NCBI GenBank assembly: GCA_028274465.1
Contig: CM051457.1
Span: 104,717,982-104,781,981, forward strand
DNA from: Plantago ovata
Taxonomy: Eukaryota > Streptophyta > Magnoliopsida > Lamiales > Plantaginaceae
Direction: 5' to 3'
DNA length: 64,000 nucleotides
Positions 36,701-49,462 of this stretch are shown here, piece after piece; the stretch's first letter is position 1, and each line of letters starts with the position of its first letter. The translations under genes and the position numbers were made by a program. A model generated the notes under the pieces. The model was not told where the DNA came from. It saw nothing but the letters and a program-made list of their open reading frames with translations, and made no database searches.

Positions 36701-38997
36701 TACTAAGATTTTAAGGGCCAGACTGCAGCTTTTAAGATAAAAACTAAGAGAAAAACATGATATGCACAAATAACTATCAAGAAATTTTCAAATTATGATC
36801 TGCTAATTAAGGGGTATTGGTGGGAGCTTGGTTAAAGTGATTTTAGATTTCTACTGCCATATATAAGACCTTTTGATTGCAAATAGGGTTTTTTTTTTTT
36901 CCCATTTTTGCTTTTGCATTATCAAACCATACTAAGCCAGTAGTTTAGGTGCTTCTAAAAGTGCGCACAAACATTCCCTTTAGCTTGCCAAAAATTAAAT
37001 TAGTAATTAAAGGACATTGAGAAATGAGAATACAGGAATCTCACGGATGGATATCATATATGTACAGTTCAGCAGAAACCACAAGCCATATGCCAATAAA
37101 TTCATAAAGGAAAGGAGAGGAGCACAATCTTTTAACTCAAGTCCTTATAAACAAACAAGTTATATCAGACCTTGCACTTTGAGCAACCCATCCAATAAGA
37201 ATTGCTGGCCATGCTAACCCACGAATCTGTAAGAGTGAACCAATCACTACCAAAAGAATGAGTACCAAGCAAAATACTTGAATGAAGATATTATCAAGAA
37301 ATTTAACATTCACCATACAAGTCATCTACATCAAAAGGAAAGACAAACAAGATATCTGTAGACTGGTTTCCCAGGTAAGTATTAATATCTATATTAATAT
37401 AGTTATGGAAAACATTTTAAATATATAATTATGGAAAACATTTTAAATATAGTTATCTGAATGATAACTTCAGCTGTGAAGCTAACTCTTGTGGTTTTAT
37501 TATTATATACTTGAGGTTCTTTTTCAACTTAGGGAGTGGTTGTCTAACTTTTTTGACTTTCGGTGGAAGATGGGAAATTTCAAAATCTCCAGAAGAAAAA
37601 AAAAAACAGAAAACATTCGAACGAGACTTTTTTCAGCAAACATAAGACTGAAACAATTAACATATATCTCCATGACATTTTAATGGATATAATTCATCCA
37701 GTGGCATCACTCAGGAGCGACAATATATTTACAAAATATATGGGTTATCAACAGAGAGAACAAAGAATGCTCCATCGGAACCAATCAATGGTAAAAGTTT
37801 TATGGACTTGGTGTCATGGCGATGTTACATTGAAAAGGTTCTCTTGTCACAGTGCACATATCTCCAAGTAAAAAGGCCACTATTGGCCTAAATTTTTTAG
37901 TAGGTAAACCATTTACAAAAGTGAAAGCGAAGTTATCCTTTTTTTAGCAACTTTAACACTTTTGTCATCCTGGCAAACTGATCATGATAAAAAGTCAAGA
38001 TCAAGTATACCTGAGCATATGTATTCGCTGCATTAATGATATCCGTGTTGTGTGCCCCCGCAAATGCTGGAGAGTAGCGCATAGAGACTCAGACACAGAA
38101 TAAATTCAAAAAGTATAAGATCCAAAAACAGGAAGTCCCAAAGTTCAGACATGTTTACCCGTTAGCGCCCAACGACCAAAGAACTTGGTGAATATAAACA
38201 TCATGAATCCACAAGCTAACCCAACAAACAGCAAGCCAGATATCTGATGCTGCACTTGGCTCTCATCCTGTGCCGCTCAATTCATGAGAGCATCAGCCTT
38301 ACATTACATAAACATCGAACTTTCACTACCAATTGAACTCCAAAATCTTACATGGTTCACAAAACTTAAAACAGAACTACAGACCTGCGTAGCCAGAGAT
38401 GTTGCAACCAAGTTTGAAGTGGCAATCGAAAGAAACATAAACGCGTAGCTAGTATAATCACAAAAAACAGTCCCAGGCCCTGCCAATAACAAGCAAGCAG
38501 CCCATCAAATCCCAATATCAACAACAATAACACAAAAGCAGCAACAAACTACAAAGGTCCGAAAACTCGACTTTATCGGGCAATTAAAGAGCTAATAAGG
38601 CCAATTAAATTGTTATACCTAAAGCAGCAAGCTCAATGGAGCTACCCTGACCAACAACAGCAGTGTCAATCAAGCTCATGAGCGGCCCGCAAATCCAAAG
38701 CCCGACAGCAGGGCCCGAGAACTTCAAAATCTCAACAATCTGGATCCACAAACTATCATTTTCCATAATCTTCTTCTCCCCATCATCTCCAGGAATCTTA
38801 TTCTCTGCCAGTGTTTGTTTTTGTTGTTGTTCTACTTCAATTGGCTCATAAGCAACTAGGTCAGGGTTGTTGGAAATGGTACAATTGGGCAAGGGTATTC
38901 GGTTTGGGCGTCGTAAAGTCAGTCTCTGATTGGAGAATAGTTTGCGTGGGAAAAGGTTTTGAACAGGAGAGCAGGGCGTTAGGGTTTTGGCATTCAT
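33715..38997 (-). CDS. Chloroplast MATE transporter, EDS5/DTX46-47 type
   Basis: Fourteen exons (minus): 38997-38619, 38479-38385, 38267-38159, 38066-38011, 37226-37171, 35975-35837, 35700-35563, 35488-35420, 35331-35221, 34943-34815, 34582-34505, 34114-34043, 33945-33883, 33807-33715; 1587 bases, 528 residues, all phases consistent. The N terminus (about 1-60) is Ser/Thr/Arg-rich and transit-peptide-like; then come an acidic stretch and a MATE fold of about 12 helices ([45 protein letters not shown]). Family knowledge: EDS5 in the chloroplast envelope exports the salicylic acid precursor isochorismate; DTX46 is its close paralogue. I cannot decide between the two. The acceptor of exon 6 was set at CACAG/TTTAG because only it keeps frame. 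Intron 5 carries repeat copy B. Confidence 0.9.
36245..36841 (-). repeat. Copy B of the inverted repeat pair, inside a MATE intron
   Basis: Reverse complement of 32831-33470. It lies wholly within intron 5 of the MATE gene (37170-35976). The A-rich run at 36553-36581 corresponds to the T run of copy A. Confidence 0.75.
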
Positions 38998-39099
38998 TGT
39001 TTTTGGCGCCAAAAGTCAACGCATCAACAAATCGGAGATGTGCTGTGGAATGTGGATGGATGGATGAGGCCAGTGAAGAAGACCAAGAATTATCTTAGC

Positions 39100-39702
39100 C
39101 TGCTTAAGAGTTAAGAGTTGGTTGCTCAGCAGTTAGCTGATAGCTCCATCCTATCCCGATTGGGATTTTCCGAATAATTACAATTCTGAAATTCTCAATT
39201 CCGAATTCCGATTAATAAGTTTGGATAGAATTGGGATTGATTTTGCCCCTCGAATGGAATTTGGACTCCCCGGTGGGTATTTTATAAATGTACTTTCACA
39301 TACTATTTGTTTTGATTAAACCTAGTTGTTAATTTTTCACTTACGATTACTATTGATGAAAAATATGTTGAATTTTTATATTAATATCAATATATTGAAC
39401 AAAGAAAATGTTATGCATCGTGTATAAAAGAGTTTTTTATTTTGTTTTAAATAAGCAAAAACTAAAGATGGGAACCCGTATTCCCACCCGATCCCGCCCG
39501 AATTCCGGATTCCCAATCCCGAAATATCCCGATATTATTTCGGGCGGGACTGGAATGACAAAAAATTGTCCCGATCCCGAAATTCTTGAGCCCGAAATCC
39601 CGATATCCCGTGTATCCCACTCGACCCAGCTCTATTTAAAACAGGAATTGTACATTGTTTTTCATTTTACTTCAATAATAATTTAATAATAAGATAAATT
39701 AA
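39100..39702. other. Upstream region of MATE gene with CCCGAT-rich stretch
   Basis: AT-rich, with two clusters of degenerate CCCGATCCCG-like and AATTCCGA-like repeats (39150-39260 and 39478-39625). The origin is unclear; no gene seen. Confidence 0.4.
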
Positions 39703-40357
39703 CAGATTAGTTACTCCTTGTAACACCTAATAACGAGAAATAGACCATTTAGATCAACAGTAACATTTTAGTATCAAAACTCAGTTTTTTTAGTTGACTG
39801 CCAACTAATTACAAGTTTGTCATTGTCTCGAAATGCTTAAAACAAACATGCCATTAAGTTAATAAATAGAATTTAAAAAAAAAAAAAGAAAGACAAAAAG
39901 AAAAAAAATAATAATAAACTGTGGTGGAGCTGAGCAGAGCTCCCCGCTCCGCCTATGCTGTGGAGCTTTCCCCCAGCCTGTTGCAGCTCTGTCAGTCTCT
40001 GAACAAGCTCCGCCATCTCTGCAATCGGAGCTAATATGCTCCAATCGAAGAAGAGCAGATCGAAGCAGTAGAAGCTCAAATCTGAGCAGTATAGCTCCAA
40101 TCAGAGCTTTAACTGCTCTGATCAAAGTGAAATAGGTCCGATCGGAAAGCTCCGATTGTCCCTTCCTTACTTTTTTAATTTTATTTTTATCATTTTTTTT
40201 TGGGAGGGGGGGGGGGGGAGAGAGAGAGAGATAGATTTTGGAAAATATGAACGATGCATATTCGCCAAAAAGTCAAATACGGGACTAAAACGTTAACGCT
40301 GATCTAAGGGGGTCTATTCCGTTATTAGGTGCTCTAAGAGGGTAGTAAAAAGTAACG
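39703..40357. mobile_element. Element with long terminal inverted repeats
   Basis: The left arm (39703-39775; GTAACACCTAATAACGAGAA) is matched in inverse by the right arm (40284-40357; CCGTTATTAGGTGCTC) over about 70 bases. The core of about 500 bases is rich in AGCTCC/GGAGCT words and codes for nothing recognisable. Long arms suggest a Mutator-like or foldback element; no target duplication was confirmed. Confidence 0.5.
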
Positions 40358-40447
40358 GGCCCATTTAATAATTATCGTAGAAGTGTGTTTACGGTTTACA
40401 TATACCAGTAATTTCAGCACCCGTAAAGAAAATATGTATCCTATTTA

Positions 40448-40690
40448 ACCCTTTTTTTTTTAACTGCAAAATTATATTAATAAGAACAAAAGAATATTTA
40501 CAGTTACAACAGTGCATAGGCGATGCACATCAAAACCTTCTAAACCCTCACCAATTAAGATAAGGGTATTGAACATGTGAAAACCTCAAATCCATTATGT
40601 CTGTAACAAAACCTGACCACCTCTTTAATCTAGTAATAACAAACTCTCTCCTTCATTTAGACACAGGCACACAGACGATCACTTTCATCA
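40448..40690 (-). mobile_element. 3' tail of a LINE
   Basis: On the minus strand it ends TTATTAATATAATTTTGCAG followed by an A run, the usual end of a plant LINE. Upstream sequence has no long frame. Confidence 0.45.
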
Positions 40691-40704
40691 TATAATTTTT
40701 ATTT

Positions 40705-41430
40705 TATTTTTATTTTTTATAAAGAAAACTGGGCCTTACATTAATAGGAACATGAGTACAAGTTTATCTTCGATTAGATACTATTCGAGGATATGAAAGT
40801 TTTTTATCATTACTTACAAAATCTAGCAACCAAGGCGGCCAACAGTCCCAAACATACAAACTACTAGACTGGACCTGACTAACTACATTACGTGCAGTAT
40901 ATTTGCTTCTACACACTACAGTTAGACAGTGGCGGCTCTAGATTTTAGGGGCCTTATTCGATCTCGTAAGATAGGCCCCAAAAACAATGATATAACACCA
41001 AAAAAAAAAAAAAAAAGGAAATGAGAAAAGGGGGATAAAATGTTGAAACTGTGAATTGAACCAACGACCTATGCATGCGTATAGAACACAAACACCAGCA
41101 CCCATGCCAACTAAACCAATACAAATTTTATTTTAATTTACGTAAAATTATATATATAGCTCTATGTAGAAAATAAATTTGAGGCCCCATTTTCTGAAGG
41201 CCCTGTGCGGTCGGACTGACCGCACATGCCTTCAGCCGCCCCTGCGGTTAGACCTCCTAACATCCATACATTGTTGTCCCAAAACATGACCATCATATTT
41301 GGACAAAACGTCAGCTGGTTGATTGGCTTCAATGTATACCCATATGCACCAACAATCTTGGAACTGAGGCATCATATACAATTGAATAGTTACTTTCATT
41401 ATATTTTTATATTTTTAGTAACATTTATGC
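40705..41430 (-). mobile_element. LINE RNase H and 3' tail remnant, split by a hAT-like element
   Basis: The part right of the inserted element encodes on the minus strand EANQPADVLSK, the end of a LINE-type RNase H. The part left of it ends in AT-rich tail sequence resembling the tail of the LINE at 49250. The two parts are separated exactly by the element at 40927-41244. Confidence 0.55.
40927..41244. mobile_element. hAT-like non-autonomous element
   Basis: 318 bases from CAGTGGCGGCT to AGCCGCCCCTG (inverted ends), flanked by CAGTTAGA (40919-40926) and CGGTTAGA (41245-41252), an 8-base duplication with one mismatch. No coding capacity. Confidence 0.7.
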
Positions 41431-42481
41431 TGCTTCCGTGAAAATTGAGGCGAAGCTCGATGAATTCAATTTTTGCCTTTGTTTCACTTCCATAGAGCTC
41501 ATCCATGGCGGGTGAGGAGTTAGAGTCAAAGCTTTACAACTCATCCATGGTGGATTTTGCCATGGACAGCGAGATCTAAAGGTCCCTTCCAAAAATGCGT
41601 GTGAGATGGTAGTTATTAGGCGGTGAAGGCGATAAACTTTTTGAGGTTATGGGTGAAGTGGCTATAATGTAATTTCTCCATACCTATTAAAACTTCTCAT
41701 TTGTTTTTGTTAATTTTTTTTTATTTATGTTTGACTTCGAATTAATCATAAATCGTATCGAAAAATCAATATTTGAACTTATATTATAAAAGTGCAAATC
41801 TTATATTTTCATAATATAATTTTTTAAATTAACCGGGAGGAATAATTTTTTAAATTAACCGGGAGGAAGGAAGAAGTAGCAGTTACAATCTTGATGGTGA
41901 TGGTGAGTGGAGGGGTATGGGTTTGACTTTTATTATGGGAACGTATTTGTAAATAAAGTCAGATATCATGTCTTAATCAACTTTTTATCATATTTAAATA
42001 TCTCTGATCGATTCCTAATGATTATACAAAATATTAGTACTATATTTTAAGCAAATTTCGTTACGCTTCAAGCATCTTTCATCACTTCTAGTTCTAAATG
42101 CTCATAAAACACCCAACAACCCGTCTTTAACAGTGATAGCGCCGATCAATATGAGTTCTTAAAAAATATTTCAAGCATCTTTCATCACTCTCAAATGTTC
42201 ATATAGCAGACATCATGTTTTAAGCATTTTATTTACAGACTACATGTAGTTGATACCAGTACCCCTAATACTAGTACTTTCAGAGTACTATGGTTGAATG
42301 ATGAGAAAACCAGCAAACAAATATGTCCAAAACACCATGTTTTATTTACATATTTTAGTGGGCAACACACAACATCAAGGTTGATCCATAACTTACAGAT
42401 TTCCACTAAAAGATATTTAAAGTTAGAACGCTACAATTTACACCTTATACAACTATCATAAGCTAGAAACCTTCAAGAATG
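41431..42481. other. Intergenic region downstream of CAP-H
   Basis: AT-rich; a short duplication of ATTTTTTAAATTAACCGGGAGGAA lies near 41819-41869 and a repeated TTTCAAGCATCTTTCATCACT near 42067 and 42168. No gene recognised. Confidence 0.4.
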
Positions 42482-43459
42482 TTAAGGTCTGAACCGTAGT
42501 ATGCTTAAATCATCCAAGCTGGGGCTCCCATGGATTCGTAGGCCATGCTCGTTGGCTAGATGCAGTAGACATATAAAGCACAAGTGTGGTGAGATGTCAT
42601 TAAGAGATGCTGCTGCTCTGCAACTATCTGGAAAACTTCCCAACGCTTGCTTGAAAGATATTGTGTCTTCCGGTGTCTCTTCCTGAAAGATATTGTATCT
42701 ATATGAGATTCATAGATTGAAAAGGGTCCAAAAGAGTTTCTTAGCTTTAGGAGATTTTGCAGTGTATTCAAGGAAAACTTTACACAAGTTCAGAAATGAA
42801 TAAAAGCAGAATAATCATCACTTCCAGACTTTTAAAACTATCAAAACATTAACATTAATGAGTCGTAATAACATGCTGGGGAAATCAAATCTTTCAGCTT
42901 CCAAGATTCTTCAACTAGTTGAACTTCATCTCCCTAGCATACTCACCAGTCACCCCCCCCCCTCTCCCCTACCACACACACACAAAGGAAAATCTACGTC
43001 TTAAACAACTTTACCTGAACTGAAGTTCCATTTAACCTCAGTATATGGTCCCAAAGTGTCGCCTTAAGTGCATGAACATCAACTTGTTTTGATCTGCTCT
43101 CATAATTAACCTTGATTCTATTTACCTGTTTATTCAAACAAATACAATAATATGAACACTGGGTATCACGAAAAAAAATAAAATAACAATCATACTGTAT
43201 TTCCCAGCAGACGTGATTTATTTTCCTTTTTTTTTTTTTCTCTCTAAAAGTTAAAAAAAAAGCTTCATAAGGAGCTCTAGAACAAATCCTTCCCCGTATG
43301 CAAATGACCAACAACTGTTTAGAAGGTTCTTTTTATTCCAATGTTGATATTTCCTTGATGTAAGCATTATTCTGTTATTCATCTACTTCTGATTTGGTTC
43401 TGAAATTCTTTAATAGTTAAAAGATCAAAATTTCCCTTAAAAAAATAAATAAACAAATA

Positions 43460-43498
<39 letters not shown>

Positions 43499-46400
43499 AG
43501 AAAAATAAAAAATAAAAAAATTCAAAACTAATTGGATTTGTGAAAGACACAGCAGTCAGAGATTGCTGAGACATAAAGCTTAATATTGTAGATTCATAGC
43601 AAGAAAAGTTTGGATCTTGCGCCAAGCCACCAACCTTCTTGCAAAAGATCTGTCAGTAGTACTGCATTCATAATTCGTTTTCATTATTAAACTTGGATTT
43701 CCATAAATAAGTAAAAACAAAACACTGACAAGTGTCATAAAGTCTGAAAGAACATTGGAAAGCCAAGTTGGTGGTTATGGAACTGACATTCACCACACTT
43801 CAGAACCTAAAATGAAATTTTTTCAAGTACCAAGATTTTGTTCATATCAACTGATACAGAAGGTCGCAAAGTAAACTCCAATGTATTTCAAGATCCTGGA
43901 GATAGTTTGATTGATAACGTTCTCCTTTCATATACTCAACTGATGAAGTGATGAGTAATAAAAATGTCAAGATACCAACTGACCTGCCGAGGTTGAGAAA
44001 CAAGTGTGCTTGACTCTTCAATATCACTATAAGCATGCCCATCATCAAATGTGCCACTGGAACAATCTTCTTCATCCCAAGCTGTAGCTTCTCCACAGGT
44101 ATCAGCATGTTCACTTGCCTTATCTAATCAAAACAATAAACAAACTCATTACTATGTACGAAGAAGTGGAGAAAAATTGGTGTATGTGTGAAACTTTTGT
44201 GGCTTAGTGGCATAACATTACTATTTCAAAGATAAGTTCCAAAGTTATAATACATGTTTGTAATTTTCATATAGAGATCTTGTTCAATAAATTAAGCAGA
44301 TCAATCAGGATTCAGGAAGCATGTTATGCATTCCCAGATGCAAAAGTTAATAGAGCAGGGAGACGAAGAAAAAAAAAAAAAACACTGTAGCACTCTAGCA
44401 GAAACATTCCCCCCACCTGTTCTCTTCCTTCCACTCCTTCCAAGGCACTGCAAAGGCAAACACAGAACAATAGTAATTGTCCTATACTTCAGAGTAAAAA
44501 GACTGAAGAAGATAAACTGGTCATCAAAAAGATCAAGGTAGAATGACAATAATATAAAGACATATCATGTATCATTTTGTTACACAATACATCCAGAGTT
44601 CTCAAAGACATATCAGGTATACCAAAACACATGGCAACAGAAATAGCTTCACTAGATCCTCTGGTTGGTAGTGACAATCCTCTGGAAGCTTTGTGTTGCA
44701 AGGTTCCCTGTTTCCTGGAAGTAATAAAGTCTTGGGATTTTTTGGAGGAACAAAAATACGAGAAAGATCCATGTTCACGGCACTTAAAAAGTCAATATCT
44801 GAATCTGCTTTCTTATTCGTTTTCTTGATATTTGGTGGTCCACTTTCCTTGGATGCTCTCTCTAAATCTGTAGAGTAATTCACAATCAATTAGAAAATAA
44901 AGGAATAACCGAAATGAAAAAAAACCAAGTAGAATTCATGTTTACAACACCATGAATTCATACCCTTGACTTTTTTATACTTCCAGTGACTGGGGCCTGC
45001 CCAAGCATTCTGCTTCATTGAGAATCCCAAACTTGAGAATATATAATCATCAACTCCTTCATATCTTTCATCTTCAATATCGTCGTGGAAATTAGATGAT
45101 TCATTATCCTACGAAAATCAACCATCATTGGTTAATAAGTACTCCTACACATAAACTCAGATATGCATTTAGTTTCAAAAAGTAAGTTATTAGAACATAT
45201 ACAAAAGTCAAGAATATAATACAGTTACAATAATATACCAAGCCTGAAACATCTTGGTGGCTGGAGAAACTTGGATCGTGATCATAAGGACCTTCAATTA
45301 CACAACTTGTTTGGTCATTGTGATCAAAGGAGCATTCATCACCGTCTAAGTCATTATTATCATAAAGATTCTCATCCGCTTGAGAAGAATATACATCAGA
45401 TGGCCTTCGGTTATCTTGATCAAATTGATCTACAATAGCACTTAGACTAGGAGATACATCCGACGCACTGAGCATGCCGGAGACCATTGGTTCAATGTAC
45501 TCTGAATATTTAAAAAAAAAAAAAAAAAACTATGTCAGCATTCGTGACCTAGAAACCAATCAAGTGATCTAAAAATAAATGCGATTCAAATCGGCAATGC
45601 CATCAACTGCAACTTGTGTACCTTTAGCAAAGGAAAGATCAATTGTCTCATAGCCATCAGTTTGAGTCAGAGAAGATTCACATTTTCCAGGAATCTCCAA
45701 GGAATCAAAAAGGATCCTGCAGTTGGCGTATACTCCTAGATTATTCAGGAGCAAACCCTTAGCACCACCTTCATCACACTGTGCAGATGTCTGGTGATAA
45801 AGTGGATCAACCGCAAAGGCAACTAAGACACAGAACAATAAAAGTTGGGAAAATTCAGTGCCACATATGTAAGTGAACTAGGGACGGACAACAGATAGAG
45901 ATACAAATGTATAATAGGATAAATATATGACACCATGCAACACAGTATATAGTATATAAATTGTGTATATAACTACGTAAATAGAGAAACAGTTTACCGT
46001 CAAATTTCTTTATATTTATTGCTGCAAAAGATGGTTCTAGTGTTGACAGAGGTGAAAACTGCACGAGCAAATGACCTTTTATCACAATCAAGAGCATTAT
46101 CAAATCTGATAATGGGATCAGATTGTTTAACCATCAAAGACAGAGTCTTCACCTTTTTCTTCTGGTCCTTTTGTCCTTTACTTTCTTCTTGTCCATTGAT
46201 GATATTGGAATCATCTACCACATGATCTGACATATCATGTAAACTTCTTAGTGACTTTAACTACAGAAAGGATATTGCAAGAGTCTAAAAGTAGAAAATA
46301 ACTTTAAACAATTGTGTTAGAAAAAGTAACCTGGAGAACATAAGAATTTAATTAACAAGAACATCAATGAAGTTTCATGCTTATGGGAAAGAGTAAGTTG

Positions 46401-48371
46401 TTGATTGGTAGGAAACTCAAGTTGTAAGAAGATAAAATGGTAGGTCATAAAGAAGATTGTCTGAATACCTTAATCAAAAGAATATGTGGAATTATGGTGT
46501 CCTAGTTGGATTTTGAAGAATATAGAAGAATAGCTTTTCTGAATTAAATTTAAACCACTCAAAATCACGCACAATTTGATGCTTTCTATCAAAGAGCCAC
46601 AACCTCACTATACTACACTGCACCCCCACTAATTATGCATGCTGTGTTGATGGAGTTGATTACTCCGCGTTCAATTAATAATTTAATACCTAAGTCCACA
46701 CCTCACTATACTACTCTCTCAGCAATTCAGCTCCAACGATCATGTGACAGCTCAGACTTGAGTCAGTCAAACACATCCGATACTTCCAATAATCAATTGA
46801 AAACAGCTGATATCTAAAAAATCATAAGTATCTATTTAAATTTTAAAAATACTAGTTGAGACCATCAAATAAGTCTAAATTTGTGGCATAAGAACCTTCC
46901 TGCAACAGGCATTTGTTTCCGGAAGTCTATACTTATGGCTGAAAATCTTAGAATAACCAACATCATGGAATTTCAAACCCTCATTCTATGTATATTGTAT
47001 AATCGTATATACTAGGAACGCAAGTGGCTGAATATTAGGAGAGGAGAATGATATATCATAGGAAAATTCTAAAGATGGTTTACTGGAAATGAGAGTAAAG
47101 CCTAGTGAGTTAATCGGCCAACAAATTTACTTTCGTTTCATTTATAGAGATTTTATACTCATTGAGTAGTTCCTTCCAAATTTGCCAGCACATTCCTTTT
47201 CAGATTCAACAATTCAGTGGAATATCATTTGAGTTTGCAGAAGGTACCAATCAACTAGATCACCAATATAACGCATGAAGATGGAAAAACAAGAAGGAGA
47301 ATAGAGTCAAGAAGATAGAAATGGAGTTTAGCTCGCAAAACTGACCTTGTTCAACTTCATCTTCTATCCCCACCCGATTAATTCCAAAAAGGACTTTATA
47401 CGCATCACAGTATAAAGAATCCACTCTTGTGGCGTAAATTTTGACTCCAGCTTCCAAAGTACAGCTGGCCTATCATATAATCCAAATTAAATTTTGTACA
47501 AGTTACATTCATAAAGACAAATATAACGTAGCCAGCACTCACATCACATGATAATGTGAAGCTAAAAAGTGTAAACATTATCAAACCTAGGCCTCCAAGA
47601 GCTCATAAATTTACCTACAAAAGTCAATTGATACCTCCTTCTTGCCTTCACACAATAGAGTTTTCATAAAGAGTAGAATCTTCAAACTATCTGATTTTTT
47701 ACTTCGACTTGGAAAGTAATATTGAGTCTAACACATCAATAATTAGTTCCCCTAGGAGTAATCTATCAAACTAAGACATGGAAAGTCATAATGAGTACAT
47801 ACGCCCGGAATTCCCTCAATAGATACAATATCTGACAACAGATTCATCAAACAGAAGGAGATCAATAAGTAAAATCTTTTGAAAATTGGCTAAGTTGATT
47901 AATAAAGTTGTATCTAAGTTGATTAATAAAGTTTCATGGGCTAAAACCTTTTGAAAATTGGTCCCTGAGTCATTTTCCAGTTCGGCTTTGATAATCTCGG
48001 CGAAATGATCTATCAAATAGAGCTCCCACGTGTTCTTCTGAGTGATCTTCTGCAAAATGCCGTAAGGAAATTAGGAAAAATGAAATGCAAGGGAGAGAAT
48101 ATAAAAGACCGAAATGCCTGTGGTGTACGTTTTCAGTAGAGAGCTTGACACAGTTGTGGTACAATTCTATAATCTGACTCTTCTCCAAGCACGGTGGTGA
48201 CGTTGACGCAGGGTCACGGAAATTGCCTGCGGCGGTAGCACGGCGTGCGCGTGCTTGAGCGCGTTCAAGCTCGTCGTTGTTGGGACCGATGAAGAACTGG
48301 CTCTTTGCTGGTGGAGAGATGAATGATGGCCTCTGTTTGGGTTTGGGGTTGGGGCCTAGGGTTTCAGCCAT
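42482..48371 (-). CDS. CAP-H: Condensin complex subunit 2 (CAP-H, kleisin)
   Basis: Thirteen exons (minus): 48371-48129, 48049-47948, 47469-47346, 46226-46153, 46058-45998, 45822-45622, 45501-45239, 45108-44964, 44867-44623, 44447-44417, 44123-43984, 43125-43015, 42682-42482; 1941 bases, 646 residues, phases all matching. Recognisable blocks: N-terminal SMC-binding region (LERAQARARR, CLEKSQIIELYHNCVKLSTEN, TWELYLIDHF), AFAVDPLYHQTSAQ, a central acidic Asp/Asn-rich linker, NAWAGPSHWKYKK, LPEDCHYQPEDLVKLFLLP, and the C-terminal winged helix (KQVDVHALKATLW, ISPHLCFICLLHLANEHGL). Family knowledge: CAP-H links the SMC2-SMC4 heads and the HEAT subunits in condensin I, compacting mitotic chromosomes. 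Length is close to the Arabidopsis protein. The donor of exon 10 (ACAG/GTGGGG) was chosen by frame. Confidence 0.93.
43440..43515. repeat. AAT microsatellite in a CAP-H intron
   Basis: About 12 AAT units followed by A-rich sequence. Lies in the intron between exons 11 and 12. Confidence 0.8.
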
Positions 48372-48509
48372 TGCTGAATTGAAATTGAATCAACTCCAGA
48401 AAAGAGAGGGAAAGTCAGGTTTCGTTTCCTCCATACCGCAAATCTATTGTTTTGAATTAGATTCACTAAAATTATCACCAACACAAGTGGGTCTACTCAT
48501 TTTGTTTTA

Positions 48510-49239
48510 AAATGTTTTAAAATCTAACTCCACATAAATTACATTATCCAACTTAATTACTTTTTCTACATACATCACCAAACATTCAAAAGTAAATATT
48601 TTATCAAAATTTTCAACTTCCACAAACCTTTAACACTGTTAGATTTTACCCACCACTTAGATACAATAGAAGATGGCGGGTCAAGGATGAAATTGTACCC
48701 GCATGAGGGGTACGGTAAAAGTATAAAAAGGTTCGTTCCCATACGACACCTGTACCGATAAAACCCGTACAAAAGATCTTGAAGCTTGGAGTCAAGTTCA
48801 ACTTCTTCATTATGAACACTCCAAAGCAAATCAAATTCACAAAAAATTTTGAATAATTTGAAGCGGCGAGATATTGAGCTTAAAACTTACTTGCTCAAAG
48901 TCACCCAAGGATTCATAGGTTTTAAATCTGATTAATGGCCAATAAAGATCTTTGAGGTTTTGATGATGACGTGCTCAAAATTTTTATTCTCTGTCAAAGA
49001 CACTAGTTTCTCTAATAAGACCGACTCCAACGAGTCATAATTGGGGAGATGATCCCCAAGTTGCGACTCCATCGGAGTCTCAACTTCACTTTAAGTTGAG
49101 CTTGAGCTCATCTGATGAGCTCAAACTCAACTTATATTATATATTTTTTTTATTTTTTTTTTCTTTTTGTTTTTGTCCATATTCGATGTGTTGATGATGA
49201 AATTGATGAGTATACAATATACTACTACTACTAGCCAGT
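48510..49239. other. Intergenic region between CAP-H and the LINE
   Basis: AT-rich; holds the CAP-H 5' flank at the left. No gene or element recognised; short inverted TTGAGCTC/GAGCTCAA words near 49090-49130. Confidence 0.4.
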
Positions 49240-49462
49240 GTGTTATTTTTTTTCGAAATTAAAACATATTCATTACTTAAGAACCGTTATTTACAAACCG
49301 AACAGTACCAACATCATTTTGCAAAACAAAAGATGCTAGCCAACAAGGGCAACGATCCCAAATATACACAAAAGATGGGACATAATTAATACTACAACTA
49401 GGGTTTCCAAAAGATTTCTTCCGTCCTTCGTTTGCCAATGCGTCTGCTGCATGATTTTCTTC

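Noticed and set aside
41040..41110. tRNA-like words inside the hAT-like element
   Set aside because: No cloverleaf could be drawn by eye; the element ends explain the stretch.
43842..44114. 90-codon minus frame starting MNMLIPVEK
   Set aside because: Out of frame with the CAP-H exon at 44123-43984, whose frame carries the conserved family sequence.
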